This document shows positions 15,904 to 23,479 of a stretch of 64,000 nt of DNA, one piece after another. The stretch is from Oscillibacter valericigenes (GTDB taxonomy: Bacteria; Bacillota; Clostridia; Oscillospirales; Oscillospiraceae). How positions within the stretch are numbered: the stretch's first letter is position 1; every line of letters begins with the position of its first letter. The notes beneath the pieces were generated by a model, which worked only from the letters and a program-made list of their open reading frames with translations, was not told where the DNA came from and ran no database searches. Where the stretch lies: positions 1-64,000 of the forward strand of contig NZ_JACSNX010000007.1 in NCBI RefSeq assembly GCF_016902445.1, given 5' to 3'. Both the position numbers and the translations under genes were made by a program.

Positions 15904-16875
15904 ATGAGCCGTGATATCTGCGTCTATCTGGAATTCCTCACAGAGGGTCACAAAGCCCAAATCCGGGAAACTGCCCGGCGGACCGGCTTTGTCCCTCACT
16001 TCTTCACCCTGGACCAGTTTGAGGAGGCGAAGGCCTGCCTCCAGCACTGCAAGGTGCTGTACGCCCACTCCGCGGACCTGCTGCGCACCGCCCCCGCCAG
16101 CCTGAGATGGTACTGCTGCTCCTTTGCCGGGGTGGACCTCTACTGCAAGGACCCCGCCCTGTTCGCCAACCCCGACTGCCTGCTCACCAACTCCAATGTC
16201 TACGGTGTCACCATCGCCGAGCACGTGGTGATGGTGACGCTGATGCTGCTGCGGCGGATGCCGGAGTACGCGGTCATCATGGGGCAGCGGAGCTGGTCCA
16301 ACCAGCTGCCTGTCCGCTCCATCCGGGACAATGAGTTCACCATCCTGGGCACCGGAGACATCGGCCGCAACGTGGCGGAGCGGCTGCGGGGCATGGGGGC
16401 GGCGAAGATCACAGGACTCAGCCGCAGCGGCAGGCCCCATCCCGCCTTTGACGAGGTGCGCCCCATCTCCGACCTGGACGACGTGCTGCCCCGGACGAAG
16501 ATCCTGGTGATGGCCCTGCCCAGCACGCCGGACACCATCCACATCCTGAACCGGGAGCGGATCGCCCTGCTGCCCGCTGACGCCTATGTCATCAACGTGG
16601 GCCGGGGCACCGCCCTGGACCAAACAGCCCTGGCGGAGGCCCTGAACGGCGGAAAGCTGGCCGGCGCCGCCCTGGACGTGATGGACCCGGAGCCCCTGCC
16701 CAAGGACGACCCCCTGTGGGACGCCCGGAACATCATCCTCACCCCCCACGTCTCCGGCAACATGACCCTGGGCTACACCTGCGACGAAAACGTGGCCCGC
16801 TTCTGCGCCGATCTGGAGAACTACGCCGCCGGCCGGCCTCTGGCGGGGCTGGTGGACCGGGCGCTGGGGTACTGA
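15904..16875 (+). CDS. D-isomer-specific 2-hydroxyacid dehydrogenase
   Basis: A 323-residue NAD-dependent dehydrogenase that interconverts a 2-oxoacid and D-2-hydroxyacid. The nucleotide loop is ILGTGDIGRNVAERL; catalytic Arg is in NVGRGTALD, Glu in DVMDPEPLP and His in LTPHVSGN. Substrate specificity (lactate, glyoxylate, phosphoglycerate) cannot be read. ATG 15904 lies 4 bases after the FAD oxidoreductase stop, within AAAGGATC spacing, so the pair is an operon. Confidence 0.93.
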   Translation: MSRDICVYLEFLTEGHKAQIRETARRTGFVPHFFTLDQFEEAKACLQHCKVLYAHSADLLRTAPASLRWYCCSFAGVDLYCKDPALFANPDCLLTNSNVYGVTIAEHVVMVTLMLLRRMPEYAVIMGQRSWSNQLPVRSIRDNEFTILGTGDIGRNVAERLRGMGAAKITGLSRSGRPHPAFDEVRPISDLDDVLPRTKILVMALPSTPDTIHILNRERIALLPADAYVINVGRGTALDQTALAEALNGGKLAGAALDVMDPEPLPKDDPLWDARNIILTPHVSGNMTLGYTCDENVARFCADLENYAAGRPLAGLVDRALGY

Positions 16876-16975
16876 GCAGTCTGCAAGCGGAAATTGCAGC
16901 ATTGCCCGCTGGCAGCGGCAGACTTCCCGGCAGTTTCGTGATATGCTGATGCTGTCTAAGAAAGGAGTTTTGCCC

Positions 16976-17473
16976 ATGACCATCGGTGAAAAAATCTCCC
17001 TCCGGCGGCGGACTGCCGGTCTCTCCCAGGAGGCGCTGGCAGCACAGCTGGGTGTCTCCCGCCAGGCGGTCAGCCGCTGGGAGACTGGCGAGTCCCTCCC
17101 AGACGCGGAGAAAATCGTTCAGCTGTGCCAGATCCTTGGCGTCTCTGCTGACGAGCTGCTGATGAAAAACGCACAGCCAACTCTCAGGGGCAGCCAAAAT
17201 ACCTCGGTTTCAGCGCCCTCCGGACGGCAATGGGCCAGCCTGGCCGCGGCGCTTCTGCTCTGCTTAGGCGTGTTATCCATCCTTGCCTCCCTTCTGGCAC
17301 TTTTCTTCCGTGTATGGGATTACTGCTTTATCACAGCCGGCATCGGATGGAGCTGGTATATTACGGGAAACTTCCTCTTCTACTCCTGGCGCGGCCTTCT
17401 TCTGACGGTGGGGACTGGAATGACAGCTAGCGGCATCATAATTCGGATCTGGCTGCGGAAAAACGGTTTTTAA
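16976..17473 (+). CDS. XRE regulator with C-terminal membrane segments
   Basis: 165 residues: an N-terminal HTH (RRRTAGLSQEALAAQLGVSR with QAVSRWETGE), a linker, and two or three hydrophobic helices (ASLAAALLLCLGVLSILASL; AGIGWSWYITGNFLFY). ATG 16976 follows AAAGGAG. Membrane-tethered XRE proteins of this form are frequent in Clostridia. It stands alone before an alcohol dehydrogenase; whether it regulates it is unknown. Confidence 0.85.
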   Translation: MTIGEKISLRRRTAGLSQEALAAQLGVSRQAVSRWETGESLPDAEKIVQLCQILGVSADELLMKNAQPTLRGSQNTSVSAPSGRQWASLAAALLLCLGVLSILASLLALFFRVWDYCFITAGIGWSWYITGNFLFYSWRGLLLTVGTGMTASGIIIRIWLRKNGF

Positions 17474-17522
17474 ATACCACGCTCTCTCCACCCCATATTC
17501 CATTCAGAAAGGAAATCATCTT

Positions 17523-18716
17523 ATGAACAACTTCACCTTCTACTCCCCCACTCTCTTCTCCTTCGGCGACGGAGAGGAGAATAACACCGGCGCCCTGGTG
17601 CGCCGGTTCGGCGGCACCCGGGTGCTGCTGGTCACCGGCGGCGGGTCCGTCCGCCGCAACGGCGCCTATGACGCCGTCACCGCCTCTCTGGAGGCGGCGG
17701 GCATCCCCTTTGCCGAGCTCTCCGGCGTCCAGGCCAACCCCCGCAGCGGCAAGGTCTATGAGGGCATCGACATCGTCCGGCGGACCGGCGCGGACTTCCT
17801 GCTGGCGGTGGGCGGCGGCAGCGTCATCGACACCGCCAAGGCCATCGGCTTCGGCGCGCTGTACAAGGGGGATTTCTGGGACTTCTTCACCGGTGCCGCC
17901 AAGATCGAAAAAACGCTGCCCGTGGGCGTGGTGCTGACCATCTCCGCCGCCGGCAGCGAGGGGTCCGACAGCTGTGTCATCACCCAGGAGCGGGGCAACC
18001 TGAAGTGGGGCTGTCCCAAGACGGATGTCATCCGCCCCAAATTCGCCGTGCTGGACCCCCGCTTCACCTGCTCCCTGCCCGCCTATCAGACCGCCAGCGG
18101 CGCCGTGGACATGATGGCACACATCCTGGAGCGGTACTTCACCAACACCCCCGACGTGGCCCTGACGGACCGGCTGTGCGAGGCCCTTCTGAAAACCGTG
18201 CTGGACGCGGCCCCCAAGGCCATCGCCGATCCAAACGACTACGCTGCCCGGGCGGACCTGATGTGGGCGGGCATGCTGGCCCACAACAACTCCTGCGGCG
18301 TGGGCCGGGACCAGGACTGGGCCAGCCACCAGATCGAGCATGAGCTCTCCGCCTTCTACGACTGCGCCCACGGCGCGGGCCTGGCGGTGGTGCTACCCGC
18401 CTGGATGGAGTATGTGCTGCCCCACGATCCCGCCCGGCTGGCCCAGTTCGCCGTGCGGGTCTTCGGGTGCGAGATGAACTTCGCCGACCCGGCGGAGACC
18501 GCCCGCCAGGGCATCGGGCGGCTGCGGAGCTTCTTCCGCTCCCTGGGCATGCCCACCACGCTGGAGGAGCTGGGTGCCAAGGCGGAGGACATCCCCGCCA
18601 TGGCGGCCCACCGGGCGGAGAAGCCCAACGGCTTCCCCTTCGGCGGCTTCGTCAAGATCCAGCCCGCCGACATGGAGGCCATCCTCCATCTGGCCGAGGG
18701 CGGAAAGCAGGCCTGA
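17523..18716 (+). CDS. Iron-containing alcohol dehydrogenase (butanol dehydrogenase type)
   Basis: A 397-residue group III dehydrogenase, reducing aldehydes to alcohols with NAD(P)H. It has the coenzyme motif VGGGSVIDTAKAI (about residue 100) and the metal-binding stretch VDMMAHILERYF followed by HQIEHELSAFYDCAHGAG, giving the Asp and three His ligands. It resembles BdhA/YugJ. ATG 17523 follows AAAGGAAATCATCTT. A strong terminator follows. Confidence 0.93.
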   Translation: MNNFTFYSPTLFSFGDGEENNTGALVRRFGGTRVLLVTGGGSVRRNGAYDAVTASLEAAGIPFAELSGVQANPRSGKVYEGIDIVRRTGADFLLAVGGGSVIDTAKAIGFGALYKGDFWDFFTGAAKIEKTLPVGVVLTISAAGSEGSDSCVITQERGNLKWGCPKTDVIRPKFAVLDPRFTCSLPAYQTASGAVDMMAHILERYFTNTPDVALTDRLCEALLKTVLDAAPKAIADPNDYAARADLMWAGMLAHNNSCGVGRDQDWASHQIEHELSAFYDCAHGAGLAVVLPAWMEYVLPHDPARLAQFAVRVFGCEMNFADPAETARQGIGRLRSFFRSLGMPTTLEELGAKAEDIPAMAAHRAEKPNGFPFGGFVKIQPADMEAILHLAEGGKQA

Positions 18717-18726
18717 CGACCATCAG

Positions 18727-18761
18727 GAGGCGGGAGCGCCGTGCGCTCCCGCCTCTTTTTT
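18727..18761 (+). terminator. Terminator after the alcohol dehydrogenase
   Basis: A 13-bp perfect stem with a 3-nt loop (18727-18755) is followed by six T. Confidence 0.92.
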
Positions 18762-18770
18762 CCCGCCGCC

Positions 18771-19619
18771 TCACCGGAACTCCCGGGGGCTCATGTGGAA
18801 CGTGCTGCGGAAGGCCCGCAGGAAGGTGGAGTACTCGGTGAACCCCGCCTGCTCCGCCGCCTTCATCACCGGCACGCCGGAGCGGATCAGCTCTCCGGCC
18901 CGCAGCAGCCGCTTCTGGGTGATATACTGGTGGACCGTATAGCCGGTGACCGCCTTGAACCGGTGCATGAGATAGTACCGGCTGATGAAGAACTGCCTGG
19001 ACAGGGTCTCCACTGTCAGATCCTCCTCCAGATGGCTCAGGATGTACCGCAGGATCTCCTCCATCTTGGGATCCACCCGGTAGCTGTCCCGCTCCTCCTG
19101 GGCCGTGCGGGACCGCAGCACATCCCGGTTCACGTCGATCAGCAGCTGCTGGCACAGGGTGTCCGCCATGCGGGCGGCACCGAAGCCCCGGTCCCGCTGG
19201 GCCGCCTCCATCTGCTGGATGCGCTGCATATAGTGGAGCCGCCGCTCCGCGTCGAACCGCAGCAGGTGGAACCCCCGCTGCCGGGTGGTGTCGAAGCAGG
19301 CCGACAGCGCCTCGCCGGGGTCGCTGCGCCGCTCCAGCCACTCCCGGCCCAGCCACACCACCACCCTCTCATAGGGCTCCGCCGGGTCGATGATGGGCCG
19401 GTGGATCAGGTCGTGGCCCACCAGCAGCATGTCCCAGGGCCGGAGGAAGTAGGTGACGCCCTCCACCACGTAGGTGACCTTTCCCCCCAGCAGCAGGATC
19501 AATTTGTCAAAGGCGTGGTAGTGGTAGTCCACCGTCTGGGCCCGGCTGTCCTTCAGGTGGAACAGGCGGAAGTCCTCCTTCAGATATCCCCGCCTGCTGA
19601 TCTCGTTCCGGTCCAGCAT
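18771..19619 (-). CDS. AraC-family transcriptional regulator
   Basis: A 282-residue regulator with an N-terminal cupin-like ligand domain (VDYHYHAFDKLILLLGGKV) and two C-terminal AraC HTHs (LTVETLSRQFFISRYYLMHR; VMKAAEQAGFTEYSTFLRAF, ending FHMSPREFR). Ligand unknown. ATG 19619 follows GAGGAGG. It converges on the alcohol dehydrogenase, with the stop ten bases beyond that terminator. Confidence 0.93.
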   Translation of the reverse strand: MLDRNEISRRGYLKEDFRLFHLKDSRAQTVDYHYHAFDKLILLLGGKVTYVVEGVTYFLRPWDMLLVGHDLIHRPIIDPAEPYERVVVWLGREWLERRSDPGEALSACFDTTRQRGFHLLRFDAERRLHYMQRIQQMEAAQRDRGFGAARMADTLCQQLLIDVNRDVLRSRTAQEERDSYRVDPKMEEILRYILSHLEEDLTVETLSRQFFISRYYLMHRFKAVTGYTVHQYITQKRLLRAGELIRSGVPVMKAAEQAGFTEYSTFLRAFRSTFHMSPREFR

Positions 19620-19763
19620 CTTCCGCCTCCTCTCCCGTGCAATGGTCCCCGCCGCCCGCCGGCGGCAGGGGCGTTATTGGTTATTGTACCGCATCTCGCC
19701 GGTTTTCACAACCGGGAGGCGGAAAAATCCCTCCGATTTGGAAGCCCCCGCCCAACTGCGGGA

Positions 19764-19792
19764 TTGAGTTTTCCCGCCGGATTTGCTATACT
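19764..19792 (+). promoter_or_regulatory. Promoter of thyA-folA
   Basis: TTGAGT (19764-19769) and TATACT (19787-19792) are 17 bases apart. A second TTTGCTATAC copy follows immediately downstream. Confidence 0.7.
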
Positions 19793-19834
19793 TTGCTATA
19801 CGAGAAAAAAGTCGAATCCTGAGGAGGGACCGCC

Positions 19835-20665
19835 ATGAGCCGCGCTGACGCGCTCTTTCTCCAAAACTGCCGGGACATCCTGGACCACGGCGTCTGGGAC
19901 ACCGACCAGGCCGTCCGCCCCCGCTGGGAGGACGGCACCCCCGCCCATACCGTCAAGAAGTTCGGGATCGTCAACCGCTATGACCTGCGGGAGGAGTTCC
20001 CCATCCTGACGCTCCGCCGGACCTACTGGAAGACGGCGGTGGACGAGCTGCTGTGGATCTGGCAGAAGAAGTCCAACAACATCCGCGACCTGCGGGGCCA
20101 CATCTGGGACGAGTGGGCGGACGCGGACGGCTCCATCGGCAAGGCCTACGGCTATCAGCTGGGCATCAAACACCAGTACCCCGAGGGGGAGATGGACCAG
20201 GTGGACCGGGTGCTGTACGACCTGAAGCACAACCCCGCCTCCCGCCGGATCCTCACCAGCCTCTACAACCACCAGGACCTCCACGAGATGAATCTGTACC
20301 CCTGCGCCTGGTCCATGACGTTCAACGTGTCCGGCAATGTGCTCAACGCCATTTTGAACCAGCGGAGCCAGGACATGCTGGCGGCCAACAACTGGAACGT
20401 GGTGCAGTACGCCGTGCTGGTCCACATGCTGGCCCAGGTCAGCGGCCTGATCCCCGGCGAGCTGGTCCATGTCATCGCGGACGCCCATATCTATGACCGC
20501 CACGTGCCCATCATCGAAAAGATGCTGACCCAGACGCCGTCCCCGGCGCCGGTGTTCCGCATGGACCCGTCCGTGACAGATTTCTACGCCTTTACCCGGG
20601 ACAGCTTCTCCCTGGAGGGATATACCCCCGCCCCCTTCGAGGACAAGATCCCCATCGCCATTTGA
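19835..20665 (+). CDS. thyA: Thymidylate synthase
   Basis: Converts dUMP to dTMP with methylene-tetrahydrofolate, releasing dihydrofolate. 276 residues; catalytic Cys157 lies in NLYPCAWSMTFNV and the folate/dUMP-binding LNQRSQDMLAANNWN and ADAHIYDRH are present. The residue after the catalytic Cys is Ala rather than the His of E. coli, as in some other Firmicutes. ATG 19835 follows GAGGAGGG. folA begins 13 bases after the stop, giving the usual thyA-folA pair. Confidence 0.96.
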   Translation: MSRADALFLQNCRDILDHGVWDTDQAVRPRWEDGTPAHTVKKFGIVNRYDLREEFPILTLRRTYWKTAVDELLWIWQKKSNNIRDLRGHIWDEWADADGSIGKAYGYQLGIKHQYPEGEMDQVDRVLYDLKHNPASRRILTSLYNHQDLHEMNLYPCAWSMTFNVSGNVLNAILNQRSQDMLAANNWNVVQYAVLVHMLAQVSGLIPGELVHVIADAHIYDRHVPIIEKMLTQTPSPAPVFRMDPSVTDFYAFTRDSFSLEGYTPAPFEDKIPIAI

Positions 20666-20678
20666 GGAGGTCGCCGCT

Positions 20679-21182
20679 GTGAATGCCATTGTCGTTGTGG
20701 ATCGAAACTGGGCCATCGGCCGGGAGAACCATCTGCTCTTCTCCCTGCCCGCGGACATGAAGCGCTTCCGCTCCCTCACGCTGGGGGGCACCGTCATTCT
20801 GGGCCGGAAGACGCTGGACACCTTCCCCGGCGGGAAGCCCCTGCCCCAGCGGAAAAACATCGTCATCACCCACTGCGCGGACTTTCACCGGGAGGGGGCC
20901 GTGGTGGTCTCCAGCCTGGATGCCGCCATGGAGGCCGCGGCGGACACGCCGCCGGACAAGCTCTGGGTCATCGGCGGCAGCAGCGTCTACGCCGCCCTGC
21001 TCTCCAAGTGCCGGCGGGCCTGTGTGACGCGGGTGGACGCCGCCGCGGAGGGGGCCGACTCCTTCTTCCCCAACCTGGACAAGCTGCCGGGCTGGACCGT
21101 GGAGTCCGTCAGCGACCCGGTGACGGAGAACGGCCTCACCTATCGGTTCTATGACTATGTGAATACGAAGCTGTGCATCTGA
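20679..21182 (+). CDS. folA: Dihydrofolate reductase
   Basis: Regenerates tetrahydrofolate from the dihydrofolate made by ThyA. 167 residues with NAIVVVDRNWAIGRENHLLF at the N-terminus, LPADMKRFRSLTLGGTVILG and VIGGSSVYAALL. The start is GTG 20679, preceded by GAGGAGG at 20664-20670 that overlaps the thyA stop, so translation is coupled. Confidence 0.95.
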   Translation: MNAIVVVDRNWAIGRENHLLFSLPADMKRFRSLTLGGTVILGRKTLDTFPGGKPLPQRKNIVITHCADFHREGAVVVSSLDAAMEAAADTPPDKLWVIGGSSVYAALLSKCRRACVTRVDAAAEGADSFFPNLDKLPGWTVESVSDPVTENGLTYRFYDYVNTKLCI

Positions 21183-21228
21183 ACAGGCAGGCGGCCCGCC
21201 GGGGTTTTCCCGGCGGGCCGCCTGTTTC
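21183..21228 (+). terminator. Terminator of thyA-folA
   Basis: A 14-bp GC-rich perfect stem (GGCGGCCCGCCGGG arm from about 21190) with a T-rich loop is followed by TGTTTCTG. Confidence 0.8.
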
Positions 21229-21261
21229 TGTATCGTCCGAGCGGCCGGCGGGCCGCGCAGG

Positions 21262-21804
21262 TCACGGGATCCCCCAGATCTCCCGGGCCCGGGACAGCAG
21301 CGCCTCCACATTCTCCCGGTGGGCCGCCAGCACCGCCTGGTTGGCAGCGTCCTCCGCCGCGTCGCCGTAAGGGATATAGGTCCCGTCCGGGGCGATATAC
21401 AGCTGATGGCCGGTGCAGGTGACGCCGCCCTCCTGAACGTCGTACTCGTACAAAATTACGCCCAGCTCCGGCTCCCCAAGCATATGGGGCCAGATGATCA
21501 GGGAGTCTGTGAATACCGCCTCTTCCCCATTTTCCAGCGTCAGCGCAGGCAGGCCGATCCCCAGATTTCCCGTCCAGTGGAGGAAGCCGGGCCGGGCCAC
21601 GTTGCAGGTGCAGCCCTCCCCGTCCACGCCGCACTCCGGGAAGCCCGGGTCCTCCCGAAAGCCCGGCTGGGCCCGCAGGGCGGAGACGTATGCGTCATAG
21701 GGGCGGTAGGCGGTGACATACCACACGGCAGAAAGCAGGGCGAAGGCGGCGAGAATGATTGCCAGCAACTTCAGTCCCCGGCGGCGGAGCTGCGCCCCGG
21801 TCAT
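21262..21804 (-). CDS. Single-TM extracytoplasmic protein of a sigma operon
   Basis: 180 residues: an N-terminal membrane anchor (LLAIILAAFALLSAVWYV) and an outside domain with three Cys in a short stretch (ECGVDGEGCTC) that could be disulfide- or metal-bound. No family recognised. ATG 21804 overlaps the stop of the anti-sigma gene as ATGA. It is the third gene of an ECF sigma operon and probably an accessory sensor or target. Confidence 0.78.
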   Translation of the reverse strand: MTGAQLRRRGLKLLAIILAAFALLSAVWYVTAYRPYDAYVSALRAQPGFREDPGFPECGVDGEGCTCNVARPGFLHWTGNLGIGLPALTLENGEEAVFTDSLIIWPHMLGEPELGVILYEYDVQEGGVTCTGHQLYIAPDGTYIPYGDAAEDAANQAVLAAHRENVEALLSRAREIWGIP

Positions 21805-22553
21805 GGCGTCGCCTCCAAGGGACCATAGTGGGCCTCCCAGTAGGCAGCACTGGGTGCACTGTATCCCCACTCTGCCTCGTCTGCCGCACTGGCGGCTGGC
21901 AAGTCCATTCCCTCTTCCCACAGGAGAACGCGGTCCTCGCCCATACCGTACCAGACCGCCGTGATTTCGGCATGGATACCATCTGTCTGGGCATAGTCCT
22001 GCATTTCCTTCATATCCAGGATCATATCCATATCCGCCGCATTGGAGCTGTGCGAAATCCTCTTTTCCGTAATCAATGCCCGCCGGGGCACATAATACGC
22101 ATTACCCTCCTCATTAAACTCAAAGTAGATATTGCGCAAGCCCAGGTCGTCGTCGATATAGAAGTGATACAGGATCCGTCCGTCGGAGAGCTGGCGGACA
22201 TTCGTAATCTCGATCTTCTCCGGGTCCACCGGAAAGCAATGCAGCTGGGTGGCTGCCAGCCAGCCTCCCACCAGCACTGCGCACACCGCCGCCGCGATGG
22301 CCGCTCCCTTGAGCCGCGCCTTCCACTTGGTTTTTTTCCATTCCTCCGAGATCTTCTGCACCGCCGCCGCGTCGTCGGCGGCGGCCTCTTTCTCAGCCCC
22401 CGGCAGGGGCGCGTCCATGGCCGCCAGGGTGGCCCGGCAGGTCTCGCAGGTTTTCAGATGTTCCTCTACCGCCGCCCGGCTCTTCTCCGAGCAGACGCCG
22501 TCGTGGTACAGGGGCAGCAGGTCCTGCACGATGTCATGGTCCAGCCGGTCCAT
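21801..22553 (-). CDS. Zinc-finger anti-sigma factor
   Basis: 250 residues. The N-terminus has the zf-HC2 motif HLKTCETC (His-x3-Cys-x2-Cys) that marks anti-sigma factors which bind ECF sigmas in the cytoplasm. It is followed by a membrane segment (AAIAAAVCAVLVGGWLAATQ, about residues 86-105) and an extracytoplasmic domain rich in acidic and aromatic residues. It overlaps the sigma gene by 20 bases. ATG 22553 is preferred over the adjoining TTG. Confidence 0.9.
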   Translation of the reverse strand: MDRLDHDIVQDLLPLYHDGVCSEKSRAAVEEHLKTCETCRATLAAMDAPLPGAEKEAAADDAAAVQKISEEWKKTKWKARLKGAAIAAAVCAVLVGGWLAATQLHCFPVDPEKIEITNVRQLSDGRILYHFYIDDDLGLRNIYFEFNEEGNAYYVPRRALITEKRISHSSNAADMDMILDMKEMQDYAQTDGIHAEITAVWYGMGEDRVLLWEEGMDLPAASAADEAEWGYSAPSAAYWEAHYGPLEATP

Positions 22554-23016
22554 CAAATCCCTCCTTCAATTTCTGTCTCGCCCGGAAATAGGTCACCCGT
22601 GCCCAGGACTCCGTCTTGCCGAACAGCTCCCCGATCTGGGCGAAGGGCAGCTCCCCGAAGGTCCGCAGGGAGAACACCTCCTTATAGGGCTCCGGCAGGT
22701 CGTGGAGCAGCCGGTGGAGCCGCCTGGCGGCGTCCCGGTCCGCGAAGCCTCGCTCGATGCCGTCGTCTCCCGGGTCCTTCCCCAACTCCCCCCGGCGCTT
22801 TCGCTCCCGGCACAGCGAGAGGTACTGGTTCCGGGCGATCTGGCACAGCCACACCCGCAGCTGGCAGTCCCCCCGGAACTGGTCGATGGAGGCCAGAGCC
22901 CGGAAGAAGGTCTCCTGGGTCACCTCCTCCGCCGTGTGGGCGTCCCGGCTGAGAGCCAGGACATAGCGGTACACGTCGGCGAAATACGTCTGATAGATCT
23001 CCTCAAAATCCGGCAC
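22534..23016 (-). CDS. ECF-type RNA polymerase sigma factor
   Basis: 160 residues with region 2 (AEEVTQETFFRALASIDQF) and region 4 (LPFAQIGELFGKTESWARVT). The start is GTG 23016, preceded by GGGAGGTGAGGCT. Followed by an overlapping zinc-finger anti-sigma gene and a third membrane gene. A TGTAAC-N16-CGTC promoter lies 28 bases upstream, a pattern expected if this sigma transcribes its own operon. Confidence 0.94.
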   Translation of the reverse strand: MPDFEEIYQTYFADVYRYVLALSRDAHTAEEVTQETFFRALASIDQFRGDCQLRVWLCQIARNQYLSLCRERKRRGELGKDPGDDGIERGFADRDAARRLHRLLHDLPEPYKEVFSLRTFGELPFAQIGELFGKTESWARVTYFRARQKLKEGFDGPAGP

Positions 23017-23043
23017 AGCCTCACCTCCCTCTCTCTGCCATAG

Positions 23044-23069
23044 GACGCATGGGCGGCGGTTTCGTTACA
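23044..23069 (-). promoter_or_regulatory. Putative ECF autoregulatory promoter
   Basis: On the minus strand TGTAAC (23064-23069) and CGTC (23044-23047) are 16 bases apart, the AAC...CGTC layout of ECF promoters. Confidence 0.6.
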
Positions 23070-23101
23070 AAAAAAGTGTCCGGAGGACCGGACACTTTTT
23101 T
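23069..23101. terminator. Bidirectional-looking terminator
   Basis: An 8-bp GTGTCCGG stem with an AGGA loop is flanked by A and T runs. It ends the zinc-ribbon gene on the minus strand; the ECF promoter begins in its far flank. Confidence 0.85.
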
Positions 23102-23402
23102 ATGACTCTTTTCTGCGGCATTCCTCTACGGGAAACATGGCTCCGCAAATGTGGCAGCACATGATTTTGTTCCCATCCGGGCCCCACTTGGATGATCGGG
23201 AGTCCCGCCCCGATAACTCTGCGCCGCAGGCGGGGCACACAAATACAGCCGTATACCGCCGGCCCCACAGGACCAGTCCCACGGCGCCCACCGCCGCCGC
23301 TGCCGCCCCCAGGGGCCACAAACCGGTCCCGGCCAGGATCATCCCGCCGAACAGAACCACGCACCAGATCACGAAGCCCGCCCATTTCCTCCAGGTCCCC
23401 AT
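23100..23402 (-). CDS. Two-TM protein with C-terminal zinc ribbon
   Basis: 100 residues: two adjacent membrane helices (WAGFVIWCVVLFGGMILAG; LGAAAAAVGAVGLVLWG) and a cytoplasmic CPACG...CCHICG zinc-ribbon. ATG 23402 is the likely start because AAGGAG (23412-23417) abuts the upstream ATG 23411 with no spacing, while it is nine bases from 23402. Function unknown. Confidence 0.8.
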   Translation of the reverse strand: MGTWRKWAGFVIWCVVLFGGMILAGTGLWPLGAAAAAVGAVGLVLWGRRYTAVFVCPACGAELSGRDSRSSKWGPDGNKIMCCHICGAMFPVEECRRKES

Positions 23403-23479
23403 CCGCCTCATCTCCTTGTTTTTTCTCTGGCGCCATTATATAATGGAGGCCAGTGATTTGCAAGGCGGGAGGTGATCCA

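Noticed and set aside
19764..19812. Duplicated TTTGCTATAC before thyA as a possible operator
   Set aside because: It is a short repeat that includes the -10 box; with only two copies and no dyad it is not supported as a regulatory site.
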